Source of the DNA: Amycolatopsis sp. NBC_00345 | Lineage (GTDB): Bacteria > Actinomycetota > Actinomycetes > Mycobacteriales > Pseudonocardiaceae | Direction: 5' to 3' | Length of the DNA stretch: 64,000 bases | NCBI RefSeq assembly: GCF_036116635.1 | Contig: NZ_CP107995.1 | Location: 2,170,001 to 2,234,000, forward strand | Part shown: positions 36,441-45,362 of the stretch, piece after piece | How positions within the stretch are numbered: position 1 is the stretch's first letter | Layout: each line of letters begins with the position of its first letter | Made by a program: the position numbers and the translations under genes | Notes under the pieces: model-generated | Databases searched by the model: none | Seen by the model: the letters and a program-made list of their open reading frames with translations, nothing else | What the model was told of the DNA's origin: nothing

Positions 36441-37466
36441 TTGCGAACCCGCCCGCTCGGCCGCACCGGCATCCAGGTCAGTGCGTACACCCTGGGCACG
36501 ATGATGTTCGGGCCGTACGGCAATCCCGACCCGGACGACTGCGTGCGCATCGTCCACCGTGCCCTCGACGGCGGCATCAACGTCATCGACACCGCCGACG
36601 TCTACGGCGACGGTGAATCGGAGAAGATCGTCGGGAAAGCCTTGCGTGGCCGCCGAGACGACGTCGTCCTGGCCACGAAGTTCAACGGCCCCATGGGCTC
36701 CGGCCCCAACCAGCGCGGCAGTTCCCGACGGTGGATCGTGTCCGCCGTCGAAGGGTCGTTGCGCCGTTTGGGCGTCGACTACATCGACCTCTACCAGGCC
36801 CACCACCCCGAACCCGGCACCGACGTCGAGGAAACCCTCGGCGCGCTGACCGACTTGCTGCGCGCGGGCAAGGTCCGCGCGATCGGCCACTCGAACCTGC
36901 CCGCGTCGGAGATCGTCGAAGCCCAGTGGGCGGCCGAACGGCGCGGGCTGGCCCGCTTCCGCTCCGAACAGCCGCACTACTCGATCCTCAACCGCGGGAT
37001 CGAACGCGAGATCCTGCCGGTCTGCGAACGCTACGGGCTGGGCGTCCTGGTGTGGAGCCCGCTGGCGATGGGCCTGCTCGCCGGCCGTCTTCGCAAGGGC
37101 AGCGCGGAAACGGCGTCGGCCGGCCGCCTGCACTGGGCACGGCAGCACATGACCGACGAACGCAAACTCGACGCCGTCGAAGCCCTCGTCCCGGTCGCCG
37201 AACAGGCCGGAATGTCGTTGCCACACCTCGCCTTGGCGTTCGTGACCGCCCATCCCGCGGTCACCTCGGCGATCATCGGCCCACGCACACCCGAGCAGCT
37301 CGACGACCTGCTCGCGGGAGCAGACACGGTCCTCGACGACGACGTCCTCGACCGGGTCGACGAAATCGTGCCGCCGGGGACGGACGTCGGACCCGTCGAC
37401 GTGGCTTACGTTCCGCCCGCGCTCACGCAGGCGGAACTCCGTCGGCGCGCTTCTGGCCAACGGTGA
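36441..37466 (+). CDS. Aldo/keto reductase
   Basis: A 341-residue NADPH-dependent reductase starting at TTG with caggag 8 nt upstream. AKR signatures: RPLGRTGIQVSAYTLGTMMF, GGINVIDTADVYGDGESEKI (catalytic Asp and Tyr), VVLATKFNGP (catalytic Lys), YIDLYQAHHPEPGTDVEETL (His) and AIIGPRTPEQLDDLLAGADT (cofactor end). Length normal. Likely co-transcribed with the VOC gene under the WYL regulator; substrate unknown. Confidence 0.9.
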   Translation: MRTRPLGRTGIQVSAYTLGTMMFGPYGNPDPDDCVRIVHRALDGGINVIDTADVYGDGESEKIVGKALRGRRDDVVLATKFNGPMGSGPNQRGSSRRWIVSAVEGSLRRLGVDYIDLYQAHHPEPGTDVEETLGALTDLLRAGKVRAIGHSNLPASEIVEAQWAAERRGLARFRSEQPHYSILNRGIEREILPVCERYGLGVLVWSPLAMGLLAGRLRKGSAETASAGRLHWARQHMTDERKLDAVEALVPVAEQAGMSLPHLALAFVTAHPAVTSAIIGPRTPEQLDDLLAGADTVLDDDVLDRVDEIVPPGTDVGPVDVAYVPPALTQAELRRRASGQR

Positions 37467-37650
37467 TGTCACCGCAGAGGGTCAGTTCTCCGCCGGGTGA
37501 GGTCGGCGTGGCTGGCCAATGAGTGGCTGCTCGGCTGCCGGAGTAGCGCGAGGCTTCCTCGGAAGGTGACCCGGCCGGCGTCGTGCCCACGACTAGTGCC
37601 TGTTCCAGCGAACGGACGACGGCGAGCGTCTGCTGGGTCACCGTGCACAA

Positions 37651-38472
37651 TCAACCTCGGCTAAAGCTGTACCGCGCGAATCGCATGGCGTCGCGTAGTG
37701 GAGGCACGTGGGCAACCGCTCGGGTCAACAACTGGGCCACGGTGCCGGTTTGGTGCCGGCCGATCAGTTCGACAGCCGACCGTTGGTCCGTCAGCCGCAG
37801 CGGGGGATGGGCCAGGGTGAAGGCGGCGGGGGCTGGCGTTGCGGAGCGGAAGCCGGTGTCGGCGCGGCGGATCGACGGTTGCAGTCGCGCGATGGCCTTC
37901 ACCCACGGGGCGACGCCGTCGAAGACGAGCTGGCCGGTCGTGAAATGCTCCAGCGCACGATCGACCAACCGGCCGACGTCCTCCGCCGTGAGGTACATCA
38001 ACAGTCCTTCGGCGAGGACCAGCGCGGGCCGGTCGGCGGGCACCTGGTCCCACCACGCGGATTCGGTGACCGAGGAACCCAGGGTGCGCACGCCCTCGAT
38101 CGGTCCGTACAGGCGTTCGCGCAAGGTGATGACGTCGGGATAGTCCACGTCGATCCACTGGGCCGGGGCCGGCCGCGCGACGCGCAGGGGACGGCTGTCC
38201 AGTCCACAGGCCAGATGCAGCACCAGTCCGTCGGGGTGGGCGGCGAGGAACTCTTCGGTCCAGGTGTCGAACTGGCGGGCCCGGGCCGCGATGAGGGGCG
38301 TGTTTCCCTTGAGACTGTCCAGCTTGGCGAAGTCGTAGTCGATCCGGTCGATGACGTCCTGCGCGTACCGGTCGCCCAGGATCGGGGTCTCGCGCCGGTT
38401 GTCCAGTGCGCGCAGGTACAGCGCCATCAGAAGGGTTTCCTTCTCCTGGCTCAGGTGGACCGGTTCGGTCAT
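37651..38472 (-). CDS. Class I SAM-dependent methyltransferase (leucine carboxyl methyltransferase/TcmP-like)
   Basis: A 273-residue methyltransferase of the LCM/TcmP group: YLRALDNRRETPILGDRYAQ, AARARQFDTWTEEFLAAHPD, VLHLACGLDSRPLRV (SAM site) and VLAEGLLMYLTAEDV. The group O-methylates carboxylates of small molecules or proteins. The ATG overlaps the stop of the regulator gene (ATGA), so the two are coupled. No biosynthetic genes adjoin, so the target is unknown. Confidence 0.85.
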   Translation of the reverse strand: MTEPVHLSQEKETLLMALYLRALDNRRETPILGDRYAQDVIDRIDYDFAKLDSLKGNTPLIAARARQFDTWTEEFLAAHPDGLVLHLACGLDSRPLRVARPAPAQWIDVDYPDVITLRERLYGPIEGVRTLGSSVTESAWWDQVPADRPALVLAEGLLMYLTAEDVGRLVDRALEHFTTGQLVFDGVAPWVKAIARLQPSIRRADTGFRSATPAPAAFTLAHPPLRLTDQRSAVELIGRHQTGTVAQLLTRAVAHVPPLRDAMRFARYSFSRG

Positions 38473-38936
38473 CGGAGGCCTCCGCTCTCGCGCCGGCCGG
38501 GTTCCGGGTCGCGGAGCAGCGATCCGACCCATCGGTAGACCTCCTGCGCGGCGAGTAGCCGGGAGGCGCGGCCGGTGTCGGAGCCCATCAGGGCCAAGCC
38601 CTGTTCGAGCACGTCTTCGAAGGCGCTCATCCCTTCGATGCGCCGGCGTATCGCGGTTTCCCAGGCCTGGTCGTCGAGCCGGTAGTACGCGGTGCGCTCA
38701 CCTGCCCGCGTGTAGCGGCGCACCAGCCCGGTCGTCGTCAGAGAGCGGATGTTCGTGGTCATCGACGCCCGGCTCGCCCTGATCCCGGCGGCGATGTCGG
38801 CCGCGGACTGTTCGGCGGGCTCGCAGATCATCAACCAGCCCAGGATGCGGCCGGTAATCGGCGGCAGCCCCTCCTGGTGCGCGAAGAAGGCCGAGACCTG
38901 CTCCACCCAGGCACGTGCTTCCCGGCCGTCGACCAC
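38469..38936 (-). CDS. MarR/GbsR-type regulator
   Basis: A 155-residue winged-helix regulator. The GTG at 38936 is preceded by ggagg at 7 nt; an ATG 30 nt upstream is possible but falls in the palindrome. Motifs: WVEQVSAFFAHQEGLPPITG, ILGWLMICEPAEQSAADIAA, GIRASRASMTTNIRSLTTTG and RYTRAGERTAYYRLDD. This is the GbsR-like MarR branch. It is first in a two-gene operon with the methyltransferase and probably autoregulates via the palindrome at 38957. Confidence 0.82.
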   Translation of the reverse strand: MVDGREARAWVEQVSAFFAHQEGLPPITGRILGWLMICEPAEQSAADIAAGIRASRASMTTNIRSLTTTGLVRRYTRAGERTAYYRLDDQAWETAIRRRIEGMSAFEDVLEQGLALMGSDTGRASRLLAAQEVYRWVGSLLRDPEPGRRESGGLR

Positions 38937-38956
38937 GGCACACCTCCAGTCAGCTA

Positions 38957-38974
38957 TTACAGCCATGACTGTAA
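38957..38974. promoter_or_regulatory. Palindromic operator upstream of MarR/GbsR-like gene
   Basis: TTACAG, 6-nt spacer, CTGTAA: a perfect inverted repeat 21 nt upstream of the regulator start codon, well placed for autorepression. Confidence 0.65.
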
Positions 38975-39017
38975 CAAGTGAACCAAGGCGCCGCCAGGGC
39001 GTACCGCTGAGGTCCTT

Positions 39018-40067
39018 TCAGTCGCCCGAAGGCCAGGACGGCCCGGTGATCGCGCGCCGCAGCACGGGGGCCACATCGGCCTGGAAGAGTTCCAGTGCGG
39101 CGCGGTGCTCGTCGGGCGTCCGGCCGTCGCGGTCGGCGGACAGGTGGATGACGCCGTGGCCGAACTGCTTGTGGTAGCGCAATACCTTCTCGGTGATCTG
39201 TGCCGGGCTGCCGATCAACGCGGAGCTGCGCTCGGCGAAGTCCTCCAGGGTCGGGAAAACCGGTTCCTGCCCGAGCTTCCGCTGGAGTTCCAGCCGGGCC
39301 TGGAAGATCGGCCGGTACGCGGCGAGGGCGTCCTGGGACCGGTGCGCGACGTGGAACCCGGCCGTGCCGGCGCCGACCACCGCGTCGGCGGGGTCGTGGC
39401 CGTGGAAGGCCCAGCGTTCGCGGTAGTGCCGGATCAGCTCGGCGTACGGTTCGATCGGGTTGGTCACGTTCGCGGAGAACAGCGGATCCCCGTGTTTCGC
39501 GGCCAGTTCGACGGATTCGCGGCTGGTGGCGCTGCCGTGCCAGATCCGGATCGGCTGCTGCAGCGGGCGCGGCCAGGTCTCCGCGTCGGTCAGCGGCGGC
39601 CGGAACCGGCCGGACCAGGTGACCCGGTCGGCGCGCCAGAGCTTGCGGAACAGTTCGTAGCCCTCGGCGTTGCGGTCCCACTGGTCCTCGGGCGTGACGT
39701 CGAACAGCTCGCGCTGGGCGGAGCCGTTGCCCTTGCCGATGATGAGCTCGAGCCGGCCGCCGGAGAGGTTGTCCAGCGTCGAGTAGTCCTCGAACGCGCG
39801 CACCGGGTCCAGCAGGCTGAGCGTGGTGACCGCGGTGAACAGCCGGATGCGGCGGGTCCGGGCGGCGATGTGGCTGAGCACCACCGGCGGGGACGAGGAC
39901 AGGAACGGCCGTTCGTGCCGTTCCCCGACGCCGTAGCCGTCGAATCCCAGCTCCTCGGCGAGTTCGGCGTTCTCGACGACCTCGTGCAGCCGGGCGGCGG
40001 TGGCGGCGAGTTCCCCGGTGTGCGGGTCGGGGGTGTGCGTGATGAGGGTGATCAGCAGGAACCTCAC
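39018..40067 (-). CDS. LLM-class flavin-dependent monooxygenase (third gene of operon)
   Basis: A 349-residue luciferase-like monooxygenase starting at a GTG overlapping the previous stop (GTGA). Motifs: NAELAEELGFDGYGVGERH, VVLSHIAARTRRIRLFTAVT, RAFEDYSTLDNLSGGRLELI, IGKGNGSAQRELFD, IRIWHGSATSRESVELAAKH. It uses reduced flavin and oxygen to cleave or oxidise small substrates. With two further LLM enzymes and a divergent sulfate/sulfite exporter, an organosulfur desulfurisation role is plausible. Confidence 0.88.
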   Translation of the reverse strand: MRFLLITLITHTPDPHTGELAATAARLHEVVENAELAEELGFDGYGVGERHERPFLSSSPPVVLSHIAARTRRIRLFTAVTTLSLLDPVRAFEDYSTLDNLSGGRLELIIGKGNGSAQRELFDVTPEDQWDRNAEGYELFRKLWRADRVTWSGRFRPPLTDAETWPRPLQQPIRIWHGSATSRESVELAAKHGDPLFSANVTNPIEPYAELIRHYRERWAFHGHDPADAVVGAGTAGFHVAHRSQDALAAYRPIFQARLELQRKLGQEPVFPTLEDFAERSSALIGSPAQITEKVLRYHKQFGHGVIHLSADRDGRTPDEHRAALELFQADVAPVLRRAITGPSWPSGD

Positions 40068-41335
40068 GCCAGCCCCAGGTGCTCGCGCAGGGTGGTCCCC
40101 GAGTAGGCGGTGCGGTAGACGCCGCGGTCCTGCAGCTCCGGGACGAGCCGGTCGACGACGTCGTCGATCGAGCCCGGCACGAGGTGCGGGCTGAGGTTGA
40201 ACCCGTCGACGACGCGGTCCCGGGCGTAGCGGGCCCATTCGTCGGCGACCTGCCCGGGAGTGCCGATGAACGAGTGGCGCCGCGGTTCGACCTCCAGCAC
40301 CAGTTCGTGGATCGACAGGCCCTTCGCCTCGGCCAGGTCCCGCCACTGCCGGACGCGGTCGAGCTTGCCGGTGCGGTCCTCGATCGAGATCGTGCCGCGG
40401 GACGGGTCCAGCTCACCCTCGACGGGTTCGATGTCCGGCAGCGGGCCGTGCGGGTCGTAGGCCGAAAGGTCCTGGCCCCAATACTGTTCGAGGAACGCGA
40501 TCGCGCGCTGCGGGCTGATCTGGCGGCGCCGGATCTCCTCGGCGCGTTCGGCGGCCTCGGCGGGAGTGTCGCCGAGGACGACCGTCGTGCCGGGCAGGAC
40601 GCGCACCGCGTCGGGGGAACGGCCGTGGCGCGCCAGCCGTTCCCGTAGGTCGGCCGCGTACGCCGCCGCTTTGTCGTAGGCGGTGTTCGCGGAGAAGACC
40701 ACGTCGGCGTGGCGCGCGGCCAGCTCCCGGCCGCCGGGCGAGTCGCCGGCCTGGAACAGCACCGGACGGCCTTGCGGGCTAGGCGGGACGGTGGGCTCGG
40801 CGCGCAGCCGCACCAGATCGGTGTCCGCCTCGACCGGCCCGTTCCCGGCCCACAACGCCTTCGCCGCTTCGACGAACTGCGTCGCGCGTTCGTAGCGGCG
40901 CTCGTTCGCCAGCCAGCCGCCGTGGCGGAAGTTGGCGCCGGTCCAGGCGTTGTCCGTGGTGACGATGTTCCAGCCGGCCCGTCCGCCGGAGAGGAAATCG
41001 AGCGAGGCCAGCCGGCGCGCCAGGTCGGCGGGGTAGTTGTACGTGGTGTTCTGGGTCGCGACCAGCCCGATCTTCGTGGTGGCACCGGCCAGCGCGCTCA
41101 GCTGCGTGATCGCGTCCGGGCGGCCGGCCACGTCGAGGGAGTGCACACGGCCGCGGTTTTCGCGCACCCGCAGGCCTTCGCCGAGGAAAAACGCGTCGAA
41201 GAGCCCGCGTTCGAGCGTGCGGGCGACGGCGACGTACGTCTCGATCTCGGTGTGCGGCGCGTTGGACGGGTCGTCCCACAGGAACTGCGGCCCGACGCCG
41301 GTGTAGAAGACCCCGAGGTGCAGCTGCGCGGTCAT
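40064..41335 (-). CDS. NtaA/SnaA/DszA-type FMN-dependent monooxygenase
   Basis: A 423-residue monooxygenase of the NtaA/SnaA/DszA/SoxA group: VARTLERGLFDAFFLGEG, LSALAGATTKIGLVATQNTT, PADLARRLASLDFLSGGRAG, WNIVTTDNAWTGANF, RPVLFQAGDSPGGRELAARH. DszA-type enzymes oxidise sulfones; others act on chelators. Overlaps both neighbours by 4 nt, so the three LLM genes form one operon that needs an external flavin reductase, which is not seen nearby. Confidence 0.9.
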   Translation of the reverse strand: MTAQLHLGVFYTGVGPQFLWDDPSNAPHTEIETYVAVARTLERGLFDAFFLGEGLRVRENRGRVHSLDVAGRPDAITQLSALAGATTKIGLVATQNTTYNYPADLARRLASLDFLSGGRAGWNIVTTDNAWTGANFRHGGWLANERRYERATQFVEAAKALWAGNGPVEADTDLVRLRAEPTVPPSPQGRPVLFQAGDSPGGRELAARHADVVFSANTAYDKAAAYAADLRERLARHGRSPDAVRVLPGTTVVLGDTPAEAAERAEEIRRRQISPQRAIAFLEQYWGQDLSAYDPHGPLPDIEPVEGELDPSRGTISIEDRTGKLDRVRQWRDLAEAKGLSIHELVLEVEPRRHSFIGTPGQVADEWARYARDRVVDGFNLSPHLVPGSIDDVVDRLVPELQDRGVYRTAYSGTTLREHLGLA

Positions 41336-42399
41336 GCGTTTCCCTTCGACGCTAAGGCGAACCGGTTCTCGGGGCGGGCCAGCCCCAACGTGGCGCGGAG
41401 CGTGGCGCCCGGTTCCGGCGGCGCGAGCAGACCGAGCCGGCGCAGCTCCGGCAGCACCTCGCGACCGAGGAGCGGCAGGTCCGTCGCGAGGACCGCGGGG
41501 TGCAGGCGCACGCCGTCGAGGTCGGCTGAGAGCTGTTCCAGCAACGCGGCGAGACCGGCGGCGGATCCCGTGTAACGCGCGCGTCCGGCCGGCGGCCAGC
41601 CGTCCGAGCCTGCGGGTTCGCCGGGTTCGAGCAGGACCTCCAGTTCGCCGAACACCAGCGGAGCACCGGCTTCGCGGGCGCGGCGAGCCCGCCGCCGGAG
41701 GTCTTCGGCATCGGTGCCGCCGACGAGCACGAGGTCCGGCCGCACGACGTCGGCCAGGTCTTCCGCGGCGAGCACGACCAAGCGGCCCTGCGGCGGCCGG
41801 GGCGTGATCAACGGGCCCTTGACCGAAAACGTCTCCCCGGTGAAGTCCACGTGGTGGACCTTGTCCGGGTCCAGGTAACGGCCGGTCGCGACGTCCTTGA
41901 TGACCGCGTCGTCTTCCCAGGAGTCCCACAGCCGCCGGATCACCTCGACGATGTCGGCCACTTCCCGCCGGCGGTCCTCCGGTCGCGGGCGGCCGACCGT
42001 CGCGAGTGCCTCGGGGGTGTCGGAGGCGCCCACGACCCACGCCGCGCGTCCGTGCGTGGCGTGGTCGAGGCTCGCCAGCTGGGCCGCCAGATGGAACGGC
42101 TCGGCGGTCAGCACGTGCGAGGTCGGCGCCAATCCGATGCGCGCGGTCCGGGTGGCCGCGTAGGCCGCGCGCACCGTGGCGTCGATCCGGAAGCCGCCGG
42201 TGAGCGGCACCGGTGCGTCGTCGAAGGTGACGAACGTGAAGCCCGCCCGCTCGGCGCCGGTGACGACGTCCACCAGGATCTGCGGGTCCACCCGCGCGGC
42301 CGGCGACCGGCCGGGGAACCGCGCGGCCTCCGGATGCGCCCCGTCACCGTCGAGCTCGACCGCGACGTGCAAAGTCCTGCGGGGCAGGGATGAAGTCAT
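41332..42399 (-). CDS. LLM-class flavin-dependent oxidoreductase (first gene of operon)
   Basis: A 355-residue LLM protein; ATG at 42399 with agggtg upstream. Motifs: LVDVVTGAERAGFTFVTFDD, TARIGLAPTSHVLTAEPFHL, AAQLASLDHATHGRAAWVVG. The C-terminal half diverges from typical members and may have lost or changed the flavin pocket (VVRPDLVLVGGTDAEDLRRR). First gene of the operon; the promoter lies in the 198-nt gap shared with the exporter genes. Confidence 0.85.
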   Translation of the reverse strand: MTSSLPRRTLHVAVELDGDGAHPEAARFPGRSPAARVDPQILVDVVTGAERAGFTFVTFDDAPVPLTGGFRIDATVRAAYAATRTARIGLAPTSHVLTAEPFHLAAQLASLDHATHGRAAWVVGASDTPEALATVGRPRPEDRRREVADIVEVIRRLWDSWEDDAVIKDVATGRYLDPDKVHHVDFTGETFSVKGPLITPRPPQGRLVVLAAEDLADVVRPDLVLVGGTDAEDLRRRARRAREAGAPLVFGELEVLLEPGEPAGSDGWPPAGRARYTGSAAGLAALLEQLSADLDGVRLHPAVLATDLPLLGREVLPELRRLGLLAPPEPGATLRATLGLARPENRFALASKGNA

Positions 42400-42597
42400 G
42401 CAGGCACCCTCGATTCGTTTCTGCCAGGGGTAGTCGCTGCCGGCGGTGCTCCGCATCGGTGTTCAGGATGTGGGCAGCCGGGGAGGTGTTGTTCCGGCAG
42501 TCCGGACGGTCAAGAAGAATCCGGCAATGTCCCACGTATTGGGCATTCCGCACCGTTGCTGTCCCGGCAGCCCCGGCCCGCCTACAGTCCTGCGGTC

Positions 42598-42729
42598 ATG
42601 AGTTCCGATTCGAACCCGAAGGGCCCGGCGCGGATCAGCGCCGACTGGGCCGCGGTCTTGGTCGCGGCCGTGCTGGTGGCGTTGGCCGCGTTCGGCTTGC
42701 TGCCGTCGATTCCCTTTCTGGTCAAATGA
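42598..42729 (+). CDS. Small (43 aa) membrane protein coupled to YeiH exporter
   Basis: Short frame from ATG 42598: soluble start (SSDSNPKGPARISADWA) and one helix (AVLVAAVLVALAAFGLLPSI). Its stop overlaps the exporter start (ATGA), so it is translated as the first gene of that operon. Probably an accessory membrane peptide. Coding call rests on the overlap and helix only. Confidence 0.55.
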   Translation: MSSDSNPKGPARISADWAAVLVAAVLVALAAFGLLPSIPFLVK

Positions 42730-43814
42730 CCACGGACGCGATCGCCGGCCGGCGCGGGGTGGACGCGATCCCGGTCGTGCGCTACCTCCCGGGACTGCTG
42801 CTGCTCGCCGCGGTGGGCGTGATCGGGACGGTGGCGCAGAACGGGGTGCGCAGCCTGGGCCACGCCACCGGGACCGCGTTGCCCGACCTCGAATACGTGC
42901 TGTGGGCGATCCTCCTCGGGCTGGTCATCCGCAACACGGTCGGCATCCCGGCGCTGTTCCGGCCGGGCGTGGGCACCTACGAGTTCTGGCTCAAGACCGG
43001 CATCGTGCTCCTGGGCGCCCGGTTCGTGCTGGGCGACCTGGCCAAGCTCGGCGGGTTCAGCCTCGGCCTGATCCTGGTCGACATGGCGGTGGCGACCACC
43101 GTGATCCTCTTGGTGGGCAAGGCTTTCGGGCTGGGCGGCAAGTTGTCGTCGCTGCTGGCCATCGGCACCTCGATCTGCGGCGTCTCGGCGATCATCGCCG
43201 GCAAGGGCTCCATCGACGCCGACGACGAGGACTCCGGCTACGCCATCGCCGCGATCCTGGCCCTGGGCGCGGTCGCGCTGTTCACGTTCCCGATGATCGG
43301 GCACGCGCTGCAGCTGTCCGACACCGAATTCGGCCTGTGGGCGGGCCTGGCCGTGGACAACACCGCCGAGACGACGGCGACCGGCGCGGCGTACTCCCCG
43401 CACGCGCAGGACGTCGCGGTCGCGGTCAAGAGCACCCGGAACGCGTTGATCGGGCTCGTCGTGCTCGGTTACGCGGCCTACTGGTCCACCCGGGGCGGCA
43501 AGGCCGTGGCCGGCGGGCTGAAGGGGCGCGCCGGCTTCGTGTGGCGCACGTTCCCCAAGTTCGTGCTGGGCTTCATCGCGGTCTCCGCGCTGGCCACCGC
43601 GCACGTCTTCGGCAAGGCCGACGTCACCAGCCTCGGCAACCTGTCCAAGTGGGCGTTCCTGCTGTGCTTCGCCGGTGTCGGACTGAACTTCGACCTCCGG
43701 CAGATGGCCCGCAGCGGGCTGCGTCCGCTGGTCGTCGCCGCACTCGGCCTGGTCGTGGTCGCGGCGTGCTCGCTCGGCCTGGTCCTGCTGACCTCGCAGT
43801 GGATCAGCTTCTGA
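42726..43814 (+). CDS. YeiH/UPF0324-family putative sulfate (sulfite) exporter
   Basis: A 362-residue polytopic membrane protein with about ten helices. Family stretches: LEYVLWAILLGLVIRNTVGI, TGIVLLGARFVLGDLAKLGG, AIGTSICGVSAIIAGKGSID, LWAGLAVDNTAETTATGAAY, VAVAVKSTRNALIGLVVLGY and LLCFAGVGLNFDLRQMARSG. The family is annotated as putative sulfate exporters and linked to sulfonate/sulfite release. Divergent from three LLM monooxygenases, which fits disposal of sulfite from organosulfur breakdown. Overlaps the convergent SDR gene by 11 nt. Confidence 0.88.
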   Translation: MTTDAIAGRRGVDAIPVVRYLPGLLLLAAVGVIGTVAQNGVRSLGHATGTALPDLEYVLWAILLGLVIRNTVGIPALFRPGVGTYEFWLKTGIVLLGARFVLGDLAKLGGFSLGLILVDMAVATTVILLVGKAFGLGGKLSSLLAIGTSICGVSAIIAGKGSIDADDEDSGYAIAAILALGAVALFTFPMIGHALQLSDTEFGLWAGLAVDNTAETTATGAAYSPHAQDVAVAVKSTRNALIGLVVLGYAAYWSTRGGKAVAGGLKGRAGFVWRTFPKFVLGFIAVSALATAHVFGKADVTSLGNLSKWAFLLCFAGVGLNFDLRQMARSGLRPLVVAALGLVVVAACSLGLVLLTSQWISF

Positions 43815-44661
43815 CCCGCTCGTCGGAGAGGAATTCGTCGAACGTGCGCGGGCGGCGGCCGGTGAGGCGTTCGACGGTGTCGGTGGTTTCTTCGAGCGCT
43901 CCCGCGGCGACCTCCGCGTAGAGCGCGGCGACGTCGGTGGCGAAAGCCGCGGGCAGGCCCTGCCCGGCGAGTTTCGCGGCGAAGGCGTCCGGCGGGAGGT
44001 CGACGTAGCGCACCGGCTTGCCGGACCACGCGGTGAGCTTCGCCGCGATCTCGGCGTGGTCGAGTGCTTCCGGTCCGGTGACGACGTGCTTTCCGGCCGG
44101 CGGCTCGGGCGCGGTCAGAAGTGCGGCAGCGCAGGCCGCGATGTCGCGTGTGTCCACATAAGACACACGGCCGGTGCCGTACGCGCCGATGAGGTCGCCC
44201 TCCTCGGTGAAGGAGCCCGCGCCAGTACGGAAGTTCTGCATGAAACCGCTCGGTTGCAGACAGGCCCAGGCGAGGCCGGACTTGTCGAGTGCCCGCTCGA
44301 TCGTGGCGTGCGCGCCCTCGGCCAGGCGGGCGCCTTCGCGGGCGCGCCAGACCGAAACCTTCACCACGGCTTCAACGCCGGCGTCCCGCGCCGCGGTGAT
44401 GGCCGCGAGCTGCTGCCGGACCATCGGCTGCTCGCCGTCGGCCGGGACGGCGCCCGCGCCGGTGAGGAACAGCCGGTCCGCGCCGGCGAAAGCGGCCGGA
44501 AGTGATGCCGGGCGGTCGAAGTCGCCGATCACGTGGGGGCAGCCGAGCTCGCGGCCCTGCTCCGCGCGGCGCACGAGCGCGGTGAACGGCACGCCCGCCG
44601 CCGACAGCAGCCGGACGAGCGGGCGGCCGATGGTTCCGGTGGCACCGCTGACGAGGATCAT
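43804..44661 (-). CDS. NmrA-like NAD(P)-binding SDR
   Basis: A 285-residue atypical short-chain dehydrogenase: MILVSGATGTIGRPLVRLLS (dinucleotide site), DRLFLTGAGAVPADGEQPM, VVKVSVWRAREGARLAEGAH, WACLQPSGFMQNF, VSYVDTRDIAACAAALLTAP. NmrA/QOR2-like proteins act as redox sensors or quinone reductases; no YxxxK is seen. Divergent from the TetR gene with only 59 nt between them, so that TetR is its likely regulator. Confidence 0.85.
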   Translation of the reverse strand: MILVSGATGTIGRPLVRLLSAAGVPFTALVRRAEQGRELGCPHVIGDFDRPASLPAAFAGADRLFLTGAGAVPADGEQPMVRQQLAAITAARDAGVEAVVKVSVWRAREGARLAEGAHATIERALDKSGLAWACLQPSGFMQNFRTGAGSFTEEGDLIGAYGTGRVSYVDTRDIAACAAALLTAPEPPAGKHVVTGPEALDHAEIAAKLTAWSGKPVRYVDLPPDAFAAKLAGQGLPAAFATDVAALYAEVAAGALEETTDTVERLTGRRPRTFDEFLSDERVRS

Positions 44662-44720
44662 GAGACACTTCCCAAGGAAATCGAGGGTGGCTCGGGTTAC
44701 GATAGTGAGGGGGCCTCGAC

Positions 44721-45287
44721 TTGGCAACGGGTGATGCTTCGCGGCCGTTGCGCGCCGACGCGCGCCGCAACCGAGAGCGGTTGCTCGGCGTCGCGGACGA
44801 GACGTTCCAGGCGGAGGGAGTAGACGCCTCACTGGAGCGGGTCGCCCGCCGGGCCGGGGTCGCCATCGGCACGCTCTACGGCCATTTCCCCACGCGCGCC
44901 GCGCTGGCCGCGGCGTTGCTGCGCGACCGCCACGACGCATTGTTCGCGCTGGGGGACGCGCTGCCGGGGGAGCGGGCGGAGCGCGACGCGCTGGCGGAGT
45001 GGATGCGGCTCGTGGCGGCGCACGCGGTGTCCTACCGGGGCCTGGCGACGTTCCTCAGCCGCGGCGCCGGTGACGAGACCTCGGACCTGCACGCCGACTG
45101 CGCCCGCATGGCCGGCATCACCGAGCGGCTGACCACGAGCGCCCGTGCGGCCGGGGTGATCGCGCCCGGGACGACGGCGGACGACGTGACCGCGATCGTG
45201 AACGCGGCGGCGTGGACGCAGGAGCAGAGCTCGCCGGGGCAGGCGGCCCGGCTGCTTGCGCTCGGGGTGCGCGGGCTGTCCCGCTGA
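44721..45287 (+). CDS. TetR/AcrR-family regulator
   Basis: A 188-residue TetR protein with TTG start (44721) preceded by gaggggg. HTH: ETFQAEGVDASLERVARRAG, VAIGTLYGHFPTRAALAAAL. The ligand domain includes YRGLATFLSRGAGDETSDLH and ADDVTAIVNAAAWTQE. It probably controls the divergent NmrA-like gene. Confidence 0.88.
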   Translation: MATGDASRPLRADARRNRERLLGVADETFQAEGVDASLERVARRAGVAIGTLYGHFPTRAALAAALLRDRHDALFALGDALPGERAERDALAEWMRLVAAHAVSYRGLATFLSRGAGDETSDLHADCARMAGITERLTTSARAAGVIAPGTTADDVTAIVNAAAWTQEQSSPGQAARLLALGVRGLSR

Positions 45288-45362
45288 CGGCGGCGCGTCC
45301 CGCATCATGGGCATCCGCCTGGCGGCTGTCGGCCGCGGTCCCCGGCCCGGCATGATGCCCGC

